Made by a program: the position numbers and the translations under genes
Notes under the pieces: model-generated
Database searches by the model: none
Told to the model about the DNA's origin: nothing
The model's input: the letters and a program-made list of their open reading frames with translations, nothing else
In this document: one piece after another, positions 11,501 through 23,947 of the stretch
Numbering within the stretch: position 1 is the stretch's first letter
Layout of the letters: the number at the start of each line of letters is the position of its first letter
Source of the DNA: Chloroflexota bacterium
Lineage (GTDB): Bacteria; Chloroflexota; Anaerolineae; Caldilineales; Caldilineaceae
Direction of reading: 5' to 3'
NCBI GenBank assembly: GCA_016861025.1
Contig: BOKO01000004.1
Span: 1-64,000 of the forward strand
DNA: 64,000 nucleotides

Positions 11501-14197
11501 CTATTGATAGCAAGTCAACGGCAAAATGTCACCCTTGAACGCCTTTGTCTCGTAGCTCCACAGTTGTTTGGTCTTCCAACGCTCCCACTTCTGCTTGAGA
11601 ATCCGGTAATAGTCAACGAACACAATCAGTTTCGTCGTCAACGGCTTGGTGTCGTAGCTGATCTGCACACACGCCTGCATTCCGTCCATATTGAGGATGG
11701 CGCCAGCCTTGGCGGGTGCGGTGGTGTCGAGCAGGCGTGCGTCGAGTTCGCCGCCGGCTTTGAAGAGCGCCACCCACAGTCCTACGCTCAGCGAGGCGCC
11801 GGTCGAAGCAGTTGGCGTCAAGAAGAGTTCGCCGCTCATATTCAGCGGATTGCACAACTTGAAGTCATAGCCATAGCTCAAGCCAAGATGGGCGCTGACT
11901 CGAATCGTCACCGAAACGATAATGACCCACGTGATCGGGTAGTCGAACGAGTACTCGAACAACGTCATCGCTTTGTTGAAGACCGGAACCGTGTCGGTGA
12001 ACTGGCACTGAATCTCGAAGGACTCGTCGTAGATGACATTGCCGGCAATCGTGAGATCCCAGTCGAAGCGCTGTTTGTCGGGCAGCGGCGTGGTGCTCAG
12101 CTTCATCATCAGCAGCTCTTTCTGGAACTGCCACACTTTGCCGACGGCGCGCTGCATGGCATGGCCGTCGAAGCGATCCGAGTAGGGCGGCGTCGCTACG
12201 ATCGCTTCACCCGGCAGTGTGACGTGTGCGTTTTCACCGCCCAGCTTGTAGTCCCAGTTCTTCTTAAAGGTGCCGCCCTGCGGCGCCGGCATTGGCGTCT
12301 TGTAGAGATCGACGGCGGCGGCGGCGTCCTTGCCGAGCGGCCGCTTCTGATCGAGCACACCGAAGATCACCTGTTTGGTCGGCGGCGGCAGTTCCTCTTT
12401 GCCGAGGTCAATCGCCAGCTTGGTCTCGACCGCCGGTCCCGGCGTCTTGCGCAGCGCAAAGTAGGCGGCATTCTTGACCAGCATCGACGAATCGTTGAAA
12501 TAGCTATCGAGCAACGTAAGCATGTTTGGGTGGCCGCTGTTGCCGAGCGCGTTGATATAGAGCGCCTTCGACTGTTCGTCGCTGGCTGTCTGCAATCCCT
12601 GCAGCAGCGTGGTCGTCACCATCTCGAAGGTCTGTGGCTGCGTGCGGGCGACGTTGCCGGCCATGGCGCCGAGCACTTTGACCGCCATCTTGTTGAGCGG
12701 CGCATCCCCGCCGCGCGCCAACGTCGCCACCGCGGTGAAGCTGCTCTCCACCGGCGCTGCGACCAGACTCAGGCGCATCAACGCATCGCTGCGCACAGCC
12801 TCGCCAGCAGCGGCAATGATGCCAGTGGAGCGCGGCGTCTGCCCTTCGGCCAGTTCAATTAGAAACTCCTGCGCCGCCTGCGAACCATCTGTGGCAAGCA
12901 GCGCCAGATAGGCGTCAATGCGCGCCAGATCGCTGCCAGCGGCCACGATGCGCGTTGCAAAATCATCGACGCGTTCGCCCACACGCCCCGCGTCGATGAT
13001 CGCCCACAGCCGGTTGAGACGCAGCGGATTGCTTGGGGCGGCGTCGAGCGCATCCAGTTCGGCGTCCAGGTCGATGGTCTCCAGGTCGATGGCGCGCCCG
13101 CTGTAGTCGATTGCCGGGTCAAAAACGCCGCCGATGGCATCCGCCCGGTAGATGGCGCTCAGAGCGGCGGCTTGCACTGGCGTGTCGATCGTCTCGACAT
13201 GGCGCAGCGAACCGACCGAGGTCAGTTCCGACCATGCCGCTTCGCCCTCGATGGTGACCTGCTGCGGATTATCCTGCCCTTCGTCGGCGCTGCGCATCTG
13301 CTCGCTGATCACCGTCTCACGGATGACGCCGAGGATGGGGTCAAGGCGCTGGTCAATGCGCGTCATCATTTCGGCGCTGGCGTTGTCTGTGCCCTGAAAG
13401 ATGAAGTCATCGAAGTTCTCGCGCGTGTATTGCCGGGCGATGTGCAGGCTGCCGGCGTCGTTGGCGAGCGTGTACTGCGCTTCGTAGGTTCCCTGCGTGC
13501 CGGTTTCGGTGGCGGCATAGGTGCTTTGTGTAGGGTCAATCGTGGCTTGCAGCGCGTTGAGGATGCCTTTTTGTAGATTGATAGCGGAGATAATGCCATT
13601 GGCTGCGCTTTGCACCTCGATGATGACGCCGTTGGCGCGCTGCTTGAAAACGAGGGGGATGCGCAGCGCCGCCGCCATGTCGGGGTCTTCGAACGCCTCG
13701 CTGACGCCCTGTTCCGAGACGCAGGTGGCGTAATCCTCGATTACAACGTTGCCCACGAAGCGGTCGGGCGCTTCCTGGCCTGTAATATTGACGAGCACGC
13801 GCCCGGTGACATAGGTGCGGCTGTGGTCTTCCTGGCGTATCCCTTCTTTGTTGATCTGGCCTGATCGCGTGTCGATCTCAACGCGCCAGTCGTAGACGTA
13901 GGTTTTGCCGGGCTGGTAGCTGAGCGTGCGCGGCGGGACAGCGTCGGGCGTCGTGAGCTCCTGCCAGGCGCTGGCGACCGTGCGCAACCCAGCGGCGATC
14001 ACCGGCAGGAAGACCTCGCTGCCGGTGCAGGGCGTCGGACGCGCAGCGGAGGCGGCTGCCTGGGCGGGCGGCGTCGCACCGATCAGCAGTGACAGAATGA
14101 TGAGTGCGGAGAGCAAGCCGTGCACTATGCGCCTTAGTTGGCGAAGTACGGCACTGCGACGAAAAAGATAGGGGCGGAAACAGTTGGAAAGCAGCAT
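11501..14197 (-). CDS. Secreted protein with a vitellogenin-like lipid-transfer (LLT) N-terminal region
   Basis: The 898-residue product has a signal peptide (hydrophobic core around residues 28-41, cleavage near PAQAAA). Next comes a region whose landmarks match the large lipid-transfer family (vitellogenin, apoB, MTP): a YQPGKTYVYDW strand (~94-104), INLQKGILNALQ (206-217) and, in a helical repeat region, LYINALGNSGHP (546-557) followed by ALRK. These correspond to the beta-barrel, the KGILN helix and the HEAT-like superhelix. The C-terminal third is beta-rich and ends in aromatic residues. It probably binds lipid or a hydrophobic ligand outside the membrane; this is inferred from the fold. 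The start was set at the ATG with an AAGGAGAA site. It faces a divergent BTAD regulator. Bacterial members are scarce as far as I know. Confidence 0.7.
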   Translation of the reverse strand: MLLSNCFRPYLFRRSAVLRQLRRIVHGLLSALIILSLLIGATPPAQAAASAARPTPCTGSEVFLPVIAAGLRTVASAWQELTTPDAVPPRTLSYQPGKTYVYDWRVEIDTRSGQINKEGIRQEDHSRTYVTGRVLVNITGQEAPDRFVGNVVIEDYATCVSEQGVSEAFEDPDMAAALRIPLVFKQRANGVIIEVQSAANGIISAINLQKGILNALQATIDPTQSTYAATETGTQGTYEAQYTLANDAGSLHIARQYTRENFDDFIFQGTDNASAEMMTRIDQRLDPILGVIRETVISEQMRSADEGQDNPQQVTIEGEAAWSELTSVGSLRHVETIDTPVQAAALSAIYRADAIGGVFDPAIDYSGRAIDLETIDLDAELDALDAAPSNPLRLNRLWAIIDAGRVGERVDDFATRIVAAGSDLARIDAYLALLATDGSQAAQEFLIELAEGQTPRSTGIIAAAGEAVRSDALMRLSLVAAPVESSFTAVATLARGGDAPLNKMAVKVLGAMAGNVARTQPQTFEMVTTTLLQGLQTASDEQSKALYINALGNSGHPNMLTLLDSYFNDSSMLVKNAAYFALRKTPGPAVETKLAIDLGKEELPPPTKQVIFGVLDQKRPLGKDAAAAVDLYKTPMPAPQGGTFKKNWDYKLGGENAHVTLPGEAIVATPPYSDRFDGHAMQRAVGKVWQFQKELLMMKLSTTPLPDKQRFDWDLTIAGNVIYDESFEIQCQFTDTVPVFNKAMTLFEYSFDYPITWVIIVSVTIRVSAHLGLSYGYDFKLCNPLNMSGELFLTPTASTGASLSVGLWVALFKAGGELDARLLDTTAPAKAGAILNMDGMQACVQISYDTKPLTTKLIVFVDYYRILKQKWERWKTKQLWSYETKAFKGDILPLTCYQ

Positions 14198-14478
14198 CAG
14201 AGTGTTCTCCTTAAGTAACCTCGGTTTGTCGGTTGACGGGACGCATTCGCCTGGCGCCACGCCGTTTGATTCAGATGCGGGAAGAGTAATCGGGTATCGT
14301 TACAGTCGCGTTACACGGACGTTACAAGCGCGACAGAGGATTCACCGGTGCTCAAAATGGCGGGTCAGTCATCGCCTTCGGCGTGACATAGCAGCCCGTC
14401 ATGCCGAAGGCGATGACCTACGACATACGCTCCTTGAAGATGCACGACGCGTGTAAGGTGCAGCGCCCTTTCCAGGTT
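14198..14478. other. Divergent intergenic region
   Basis: Region between the vitellogenin-like gene and the BTAD regulator (start 14572). It holds the ribosome site of the former, a GTTACA/GTTACAC-rich stretch near 14300-14325 that may be an operator, and a perfect 15-bp inverted repeat at 14368-14417. A plus-strand promoter follows at 14479. No gene is seen. Confidence 0.5.
14368..14417. repeat. Perfect 15-bp inverted repeat
   Basis: GTCATCGCCTTCGGC (14368-14382) and GCCGAAGGCGATGAC (14403-14417), loop 20 bases. The left arm plus GTGACATAGC recurs with two differences at 48775-48799, so this is a member of a dispersed repeat family and not just a local hairpin. Confidence 0.75.
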
Positions 14479-14506
14479 TTGGCTCCATCTGATTCATCTG
14501 TACACT
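14479..14506 (+). promoter_or_regulatory. Candidate promoter of the BTAD regulator
   Basis: TTGGCT (14479-14484), a 16-base spacer, TACACT (14501-14506). It would give a leader of about 60 bases before the ATG at 14572. Confidence 0.4.
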
Positions 14507-14571
14507 TACACTCGAATGGTCGAAGGAATGGAGTACACCAGGACAAGTCGCCCGACGGCGCACCAGCAACC

Positions 14572-17500
14572 ATGCCTGACCTGATACTTTTCAACCACTT
14601 TTCTTTCGAGCGAGAGGATGGCGCGCCGGTTGCGTTTGCGACCGAGAAAACGCGCGCGCTGCTCTGCTATCTGGCGTTGGAAGCAAATCGCCCACAGCGC
14701 CGTGATGCACTGGCAGTGCTCTTTTGGCCCGACTACGGCGACGAAGATGCGCGACGCAGTTTACGTCAGACGTTGCACCGTCTCAGACAGACGCTCGACG
14801 AAGCAGCGCATGGTCTGGCTGATCAGGTGTTGGACGTTGGTCGCGATACGATGATGCTGCGCACAGGCAGAGGCTTGCGCATCGATGTACACCGCTTCAC
14901 CGCCCTGCTGGACGAAGTGCAACGCCATGCGCACGCGGCCTTGCACCGCTGCTCGACGTGCCTGGGGCGGTTGGACGACGCGGTGGCGCTCTATCGCGGC
15001 GAGCTGTTGCCCGGTCTGGTCATGGATGACAGTCCTGAGTTTGAGCAGTGGCTTCTGCTGCAACGCGAGGCATTGCATCGTCAAGTCGTACGTGTGCTCG
15101 GTGACCTGGTCGATGCGCACCTCTTGCGTGGCGAAACTGCAACGGCGATTCGCTTCGCCGAACACCTGCTCGCGTTCGAGGCATGGAACGAGGATGCGCA
15201 TCGGCGGCTGATGCACATTTATCTTCAGCAAGATCGCCGCGGGGAGGCAATCGCACACTTCGAGCGCTATCAACGTGTGATCGCCGAAGAATTGGGCGCA
15301 CCGCCAAGCGCCGAAATGGAAAACCTGCTGGGCGCCGCCAGGCAGAGCGAGGCAGCGCCTGCTGCGACGGAATCGGCGTCGCGCACCGCATTTCGCCCGC
15401 TGCACCCAACGCTTTACAACTTCCCGGCGCAACCTACACCCTTTGTAGGGCGGCAGGTTGACCTTGAACGCATTCTCGATCATTTGCTTGACCCAAGCTG
15501 TCGGCTGCTCACAATCTTGGGCATGGGCGGCGCCGGCAAGACGCGGCTGGCAATGCGCGCCGCACAGGAGCTGGCAAGCCGCCCAATGCTGGCGGCGCAA
15601 CACGCGCCCGACGGCATCTACTTCGCCTTTCTTGCCGAGGCCGCCTCCGTCGACCTGGCAATCACGGCGTTGGCAGGCGCATTGCAGCTCACTTTCGACA
15701 GCCAACATAGCCGGGCGCAGCAGCTATGTCAGGCGCTGGCGCGTGCGCGCTTGCTGATCGTGCTCGACAATGTCGAACAATTACTCAGCGCGGAGACGGC
15801 GTCCGGCTTCGTCGATCTGCTGACAAAACTACTGAGCGCTGCGCCTGGCGTAAAGCTGCTGGCGACCTCGCGCGAACCGATTCAGATGCGCGGCGAGTGG
15901 CGGCTTCCGCTTGATGGTCTTGCTTATCCAACGGACGCCAACGCTGGAGAGGCGGCGCGCTATCCGGCGGTCGAGCTTTTTGTGCAGGCGGCGCGCCACA
16001 TCCAGCCAGCATTCATACTCGATGCGTCAACGACGCCTGCAGCGGCGCGCATCTGTCGGTTGGTGCAAGGTGGACCGCTGGCGCTGGAGATTGCCGCAAG
16101 CTGGCTGCGTCTGATGCCGTGCAACGCCATCGCCGATGAGATCGAACGCAACCTTGATTTTCTTGAAGCGCCGCTACGCGATCTGCCGGAGCGCCACCGC
16201 AGTATGCGCGCCGTTTTTGTGCATTCATGGCGGTTGTTGACGACGACTGAACAGGCAGTATTGGCGCGGCTGGCGGTCTTTGTCGGCGGCTTTGATCTCG
16301 ATGCCGCCCGCGCTATCGCGGGCGCTACGCCGCTGCTGCTGGCAAATCTGGTCGACAAGTCACTAATTCAGCGCGGCGGCGAGGGGCGCTACATGCTGCA
16401 CGAGCTGGTGCGACAGTTTGCCGCCGAACAGTTTACGCAGTGGCCGTCGCCCGGTTTTGCGCAAGAAACCCTACAAGCGCACAGCGTCTATTATTTGAAG
16501 CTGACAACACTGCCCGCCGACGCCGAAGACGCGTTCTTGCCGCCAACACAACGCAATATTATCGAACGCAACCTCGATAATGTGCGCAGCGCCTGGGATT
16601 TTGCCGCAGCGTATGCGCAAATTAACCTGCTAACCGGCGCAGTGAGTGGACTGGCGCTGTTCTACCGGGTGCGCGGGTTGTTCGAGGAAGGCGTCGAGCG
16701 ATTTATCCGCACGGCTGTACAGATCGAGCGCACGACGCAATCGTCCTTTCCCGATGTGCAGCGGCTGCTGGCGCTCCTCCGGCTGGCGCAGGGGCGGCTC
16801 TTGCTGGAACAGTCCGCCTATGCGTCTGCGCTGGCGCTGTTGCAAGAAGTTCAAAAGGCTATTCTCCCACTCAGTGATCCGCTGCTCACTGCCAAAGTGA
16901 GCGCTGAGATCGGCGTTGCACACTGGCGGCTTAATGAACTTGACGCCGGCCGTTGCGCGCTGGAAGAGAGCCTGCGCCTGGCGGAGCAAGTTGGCGCGAA
17001 CCAGTTGACGGCCTATGTATTCCATCATTTGGGGAATCTCACATGCACTGGGGGCGACCACGAGCGCGCGCGGCGTTATCTACTTGCGGCAAAGGAACTC
17101 TACACAGCGAGCGGCAACCTCCACCGACTGGCGGGCGTGCTCAACGACCTGGCGATCCAGCTTGAAGCTGGCGACGACGCCACCGTCGAGCGTCTGCTCG
17201 AACAAAGCATAGAAAGCTATCGCGCTGCTGGCGATGAGCCAGGCGCGCTGATTCCGCTCTCTAATCTTGGCTATGGGGCGGCGCTCAACGGTGATCTGGT
17301 GCGCGCACATCAGCTCTTGCAGCGCGGGCTGGATGACGCTCTCCGCCTCAACCATCGCAGCATGGCGGCGCACATCGCCATCAATCTCGGCCATGTCCAT
17401 GCGCTGGCGGGAGATATCGAAGCTGCACGCGCCTGTTATGGCAATGTGCTCGACGCACTCGGTCTGCCTGATTCTGAGCGCCAGGAGCTGATGATCGGCG

Positions 17501-17757
17501 CAGCTTTCGTGCTTGCGAACAGCCAACGCGGTGAACTGGCAGCTCAACTGCTTGGCGCGCTTGCAGAGCGACTGGTGCAGGGACAGCCCGGAGCAGAACT
17601 CGAAGATGCCATGCTCCATCATGTACAACAAACACTCGCCACCATGTTTTCCATTGATGCAATCGAGGAGTCCATTCGCTACGGCGGCCAGATGACGGCG
17701 AACGAACTCGACGCCCTGTTAACAGCGGAACTGGTCAAACCAACGCAGGCGTTTTGA
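14572..17757 (+). CDS. BTAD / P-loop ATPase / TPR transcriptional regulator (SARP-like)
   Basis: The product is about 1061 residues if translation starts at MPDLILFNHF. An N-terminal winged-helix part (KTRALLCYLALEANRP, then RDALAVLFWPDYGDEDARRSLRQ) and the BTAD TPR region occupy the first ~270 residues. An NB-ARC-like ATPase follows, with Walker A LGMGGAGKTRLA and Walker B-like LLIVLDNVEQLL, then an array of TPR helices to the end. This is the AfsR/SARP plan: ligand- or ATP-driven DNA-binding activators. It is encoded divergently from the vitellogenin-like gene and just upstream of the deacetylase, so it may control either; that is inference. The frame is open upstream to 14401, so a longer N-terminus is possible. 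The start has no good Shine-Dalgarno. Confidence 0.85.
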   Translation: MPDLILFNHFSFEREDGAPVAFATEKTRALLCYLALEANRPQRRDALAVLFWPDYGDEDARRSLRQTLHRLRQTLDEAAHGLADQVLDVGRDTMMLRTGRGLRIDVHRFTALLDEVQRHAHAALHRCSTCLGRLDDAVALYRGELLPGLVMDDSPEFEQWLLLQREALHRQVVRVLGDLVDAHLLRGETATAIRFAEHLLAFEAWNEDAHRRLMHIYLQQDRRGEAIAHFERYQRVIAEELGAPPSAEMENLLGAARQSEAAPAATESASRTAFRPLHPTLYNFPAQPTPFVGRQVDLERILDHLLDPSCRLLTILGMGGAGKTRLAMRAAQELASRPMLAAQHAPDGIYFAFLAEAASVDLAITALAGALQLTFDSQHSRAQQLCQALARARLLIVLDNVEQLLSAETASGFVDLLTKLLSAAPGVKLLATSREPIQMRGEWRLPLDGLAYPTDANAGEAARYPAVELFVQAARHIQPAFILDASTTPAAARICRLVQGGPLALEIAASWLRLMPCNAIADEIERNLDFLEAPLRDLPERHRSMRAVFVHSWRLLTTTEQAVLARLAVFVGGFDLDAARAIAGATPLLLANLVDKSLIQRGGEGRYMLHELVRQFAAEQFTQWPSPGFAQETLQAHSVYYLKLTTLPADAEDAFLPPTQRNIIERNLDNVRSAWDFAAAYAQINLLTGAVSGLALFYRVRGLFEEGVERFIRTAVQIERTTQSSFPDVQRLLALLRLAQGRLLLEQSAYASALALLQEVQKAILPLSDPLLTAKVSAEIGVAHWRLNELDAGRCALEESLRLAEQVGANQLTAYVFHHLGNLTCTGGDHERARRYLLAAKELYTASGNLHRLAGVLNDLAIQLEAGDDATVERLLEQSIESYRAAGDEPGALIPLSNLGYGAALNGDLVRAHQLLQRGLDDALRLNHRSMAAHIAINLGHVHALAGDIEAARACYGNVLDALGLPDSERQELMIGAAFVLANSQRGELAAQLLGALAERLVQGQPGAELEDAMLHHVQQTLATMFSIDAIEESIRYGGQMTANELDALLTAELVKPTQAF

Positions 17758-17822
17758 GAAAAACAACGCTTGCCTGGAACGTCTACAACCACTGCCAGAC
17801 AAGATGGCGAAGGGAGAAGAAC

Positions 17823-19355
17823 ATGAAGATATTCCAAATTTCATCGATAATTGTGCTCTTGGCAGGCGCACTGGCAATGACAACAGGAACGGCGTCTGCT
17901 GCTGTCCATGCACAATCAGCGCCGATCACGGTCGATGTCGAAGGCGGCGCCTACACGCTGACGCTGGCGCCCGGCGGCAATGCCATCATGAGTGAGAAGA
18001 CGCCTTCGCGCGGCGATCAGGTGCAAAGCTGGAGTGGAAGATGGGTGCGGGTCGGCGAGTCGATCACCGTCCGCCTGAGCGCAACCGATGCGGGCGCGGC
18101 GCTCAAACGTACGCTGGTGCTGGAAGGCGTTGTCATTGATAGCGTCTTCGATGTCACCGGCGTCGGCATGGACAACATCGTCTATGACCGCGAAGACCTG
18201 GCGCTGACCCTCGGCGCCGGTCAGCGTCATCCGCTTGTGCGTACACTCAACCAGTTCCTGGCGGAGATTCCTGTTCTCAACTACACCTATCCGGCGACAA
18301 ATGACAACGTTTACACAGAAGATGTGCGCCGCGCCGTGGTGCGTTTCCAGGAAATCGAAGGGTTGACACCATCTGGTCTGCTCGATCTTCCGACGCTGTT
18401 AGCCTTGACGACGCCAACGCGCCCGCGCCTCGACCTCAGCCGCGTCGAGTTCACCGTGACGCCAGAGCTGATCAATGTGCGCAGCGGGCCAGGCACCGAT
18501 TACCCGGTTATTCAGCGCGTCTATCAAGGCGATAGGTTCGAAGTGATGGGCAAGGTGGGCAGCGGCGCCCCGCGCGACGTCTGGGTGGAGGTGTGTTGTT
18601 TTGGAAACCAGACAGGCTGGATTCGCAGCGATCTCGGCGCAGTGAGCGGCGACTTGAACCTGATCGAAACCGTGCCGGCGGACCAGTTGTCGCCTGCGCC
18701 GCCGCAAGCACAGCCTGCCACCGAACGTGGTCAGCCGTTGCTTGCCAATTTACCAACAACAACGCCCGATGGCGCCCCCGTCGTCTATCTCACCTTTGAC
18801 GACGGTCCAAACGGTGCATTCACACCGCAAGTGCTTGATCTGCTGGGGCAGTACGACGCCCGCGCCACCTTTTTCGTAATCGGGCGTCAAGTGGCGGACG
18901 GCGTCGATATGCTGCGTCGCATGGCGTCTGAAGGCAATTACATCGGCAACCATACGTGGGATCACGTCTGGTTGGATCAAATCAGCAAAGAGGAATTTGT
19001 CGATCAGATTCAACGCACGCGCAACGAACTGCTGACAGTGGCCGGCGACTTGTTCGCACTTGACGGCGACGTGCTTTATGTGCGTCCACCTTATGGCGCT
19101 ACGAACGCCGTTGACCGCCAATGGATGGCGGAGCTTGGTTATACGAGCGTGCTGTGGGATGTTGATCCACAGGATTGGCGGAATCCGGGTGTGGAGACGA
19201 TCGCCAACCACGTCATTAGCAATGTCTTCCCCGGCGCCATTGTCTTGATGCACGACGGCGGCGGCGACCGCGCGCAGAGCGTGGCCGCGTTGGAAATCAT
19301 TCTACGCGAGCTGTCGGCGCAAGGCTATCGCTTCTACAACATTTTTGGTCAATGA
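17823..19355 (+). CDS. Secreted polysaccharide deacetylase with peptidoglycan-binding and SH3 domains
   Basis: The 510-residue protein has a signal peptide, a peptidoglycan-binding helical module (EDVRRAVVRFQEIEGLTPSG), and a bacterial SH3 domain (ELINVRSGPGTDYPVI to TGWIRSDLG). The C-terminal NodB-type deacetylase carries the metal and catalytic motifs TFDDGP, NHTWDH, RPPYGATN and LMHDGG. It probably removes acetyl groups from wall glycans (GlcNAc or MurNAc), acting outside the cell. The start at 17823 has an AGGGAG site 6-7 bases upstream and begins the signal peptide, whereas an earlier in-frame start overlaps the regulator's stop. It follows the BTAD gene closely, so co-transcription is possible, and ends at a terminator. 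Confidence 0.93.
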   Translation: MKIFQISSIIVLLAGALAMTTGTASAAVHAQSAPITVDVEGGAYTLTLAPGGNAIMSEKTPSRGDQVQSWSGRWVRVGESITVRLSATDAGAALKRTLVLEGVVIDSVFDVTGVGMDNIVYDREDLALTLGAGQRHPLVRTLNQFLAEIPVLNYTYPATNDNVYTEDVRRAVVRFQEIEGLTPSGLLDLPTLLALTTPTRPRLDLSRVEFTVTPELINVRSGPGTDYPVIQRVYQGDRFEVMGKVGSGAPRDVWVEVCCFGNQTGWIRSDLGAVSGDLNLIETVPADQLSPAPPQAQPATERGQPLLANLPTTTPDGAPVVYLTFDDGPNGAFTPQVLDLLGQYDARATFFVIGRQVADGVDMLRRMASEGNYIGNHTWDHVWLDQISKEEFVDQIQRTRNELLTVAGDLFALDGDVLYVRPPYGATNAVDRQWMAELGYTSVLWDVDPQDWRNPGVETIANHVISNVFPGAIVLMHDGGGDRAQSVAALEIILRELSAQGYRFYNIFGQ

Positions 19356-19362
19356 AGACGGA

Positions 19363-19391
19363 TTGACAACCGATTTTCCACATTGTATCGT
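19363..19391 (+). promoter_or_regulatory. Candidate promoter of mscL
   Basis: TTGACA (19363-19368), a 17-base spacer, TATCGT (19386-19391). The predicted start overlaps the terminator of the preceding gene. Confidence 0.45.
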
Positions 19392-19392
19392 T

Positions 19393-19425
19393 AGGGCGCG
19401 CGTCGTTGACGGCGCCCTTTCTTAT
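19393..19425 (+). terminator. Intrinsic terminator after the deacetylase
   Basis: AGGGCGC (19393-19399) and GCGCCCT (19412-19418) followed by TTCTTATT. Confidence 0.7.
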
Positions 19426-19461
19426 TGATTCACAACAGCGTAGCTTTTAAGGAGATAACCG

Positions 19462-19836
19462 ATGTGGAATGAATTCAAGCAATTCATCAGTCGCGGCAAT
19501 GTGCTCGATCTTGCCGTGGCGGTCGTCATGGGCACGGCGTTCAGCGCCATCGTCAATTCGCTGGTCAACGACATCATCATGCCGATTGTTGGCGTGATCC
19601 TCGGCGGTCTTGACTTCACCGGATTGGCGATCAGGGTCAATGAGGCCGCAATCCTGTACGGCAACTTTATCCAGGCGATCATCAACTTCCTGATCATTGC
19701 AGGAGCAATGTTCTTCGTGGTCAAAGGCGCCAACACCGTGATGAAGCAGAAAGAGGCGGCGCCCGCGCCACCGCCTGAACCTTCGGCGGAAGAGAAGCTG
19801 CTTACAGAAATTCGCGACCTTCTCAAACAACGGTAG
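19462..19836 (+). CDS. mscL: Large-conductance mechanosensitive channel
   Basis: The 124-residue protein has the standard MscL plan. An amphipathic N-terminus (MWNEFKQFISRGNVLDLAV) leads into TM1 with AVVMGTAFSAIVNSLVNDIIMP, then a short periplasmic loop, TM2 (FIQAIINFLIIAGAMFFVV) and a charged cytoplasmic helix ending EEKLLTEIRDLLKQR. It releases solutes when membrane tension rises. AAGGAG lies 7-8 bases before the ATG. It stands alone, 9 bases from the end of the convergent EndoQ-UvrD gene. Confidence 0.97.
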   Translation: MWNEFKQFISRGNVLDLAVAVVMGTAFSAIVNSLVNDIIMPIVGVILGGLDFTGLAIRVNEAAILYGNFIQAIINFLIIAGAMFFVVKGANTVMKQKEAAPAPPPEPSAEEKLLTEIRDLLKQR

Positions 19837-19845
19837 CGGTTGCGT

Positions 19846-23295
<3,450 letters not shown>

Positions 23296-23427
23296 GGCAA
23301 TACCTTGATCGGAAACCAACGAAACCCAAACAACGATTGCTTGCAATCTTGCCACAATCCGGGCAATTTCCCTATCACAGGTTTGTAGGGCGCACCAGAA
23401 AGCGCCTTGCAGAGCAGCCCCGGTTTA

Positions 23428-23455
23428 TTGACGCCCGAACGCTCTGCGCTACAAT
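23428..23455 (+). promoter_or_regulatory. Promoter of the thioredoxin gene
   Basis: TTGACG (23428-23433), a 16-base spacer, TACAAT (23450-23455). It gives a leader of about 65 bases ending in GAGGAG. Confidence 0.6.
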
Positions 23456-23526
23456 AGAGCGATGCAATTCACCGCCGTGGTTCCGGTTCGGTTCTGCTTG
23501 CACAAGGTGGGACGAGGAGATAGAGG

Positions 23527-23928
23527 GTGTTCGACAAATTGAAACAACGTTTTGGCAAGGCGAACCGTCCTGTCGAAGCTGCGGAGCCACCCAAGCCACC
23601 GCCGATCATCGATGTCACCGACGCCGATTTCGAGGCGGTCGTGCTGCGCTCGCCATTGCTGACGGTTGTCGATTTTTGGGCGGAGTGGTGCCAGCCCTGC
23701 CAGGTGATGTCGGCTTACGTCGGCTTTCTCGCCAGGGAGTACGAGGGCCGAGTGTTGGTCGCCGCGCTCGACGCCGACGAACATCCAGAGACGCCGGCTC
23801 GCTACAATGTGATGGGCTTGCCGACGCTGCTCTTGCTGCGCGACGGGGTGGAAATCGACCGCATCGTCGGTGTGGTTGGCTACGATGAGATCAAAACGCG
23901 GGTGGAACGCCTGCTTGCAAATTCATAA
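23527..23928 (+). CDS. Thioredoxin-family protein
   Basis: The 133-residue protein starts at a GTG preceded by GAGGAG. A basic N-terminal tail with proline repeats leads into a thioredoxin fold. The active site is WAEWCQPC (Cys55, Cys58), where the usual WCGPC has Gln in place of Gly. The cis-Pro follows in MGLPTLLLL. The protein is cytoplasmic and may be a general disulfide reductase or a partner of a specific protein. Gln next to the first Cys should alter redox potential. proS starts 19 bases downstream, so the two are probably one transcript. Confidence 0.88.
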   Translation: MFDKLKQRFGKANRPVEAAEPPKPPPIIDVTDADFEAVVLRSPLLTVVDFWAEWCQPCQVMSAYVGFLAREYEGRVLVAALDADEHPETPARYNVMGLPTLLLLRDGVEIDRIVGVVGYDEIKTRVERLLANS

Positions 23929-23947
23929 CCTGGTTGGAGTGTCATTC

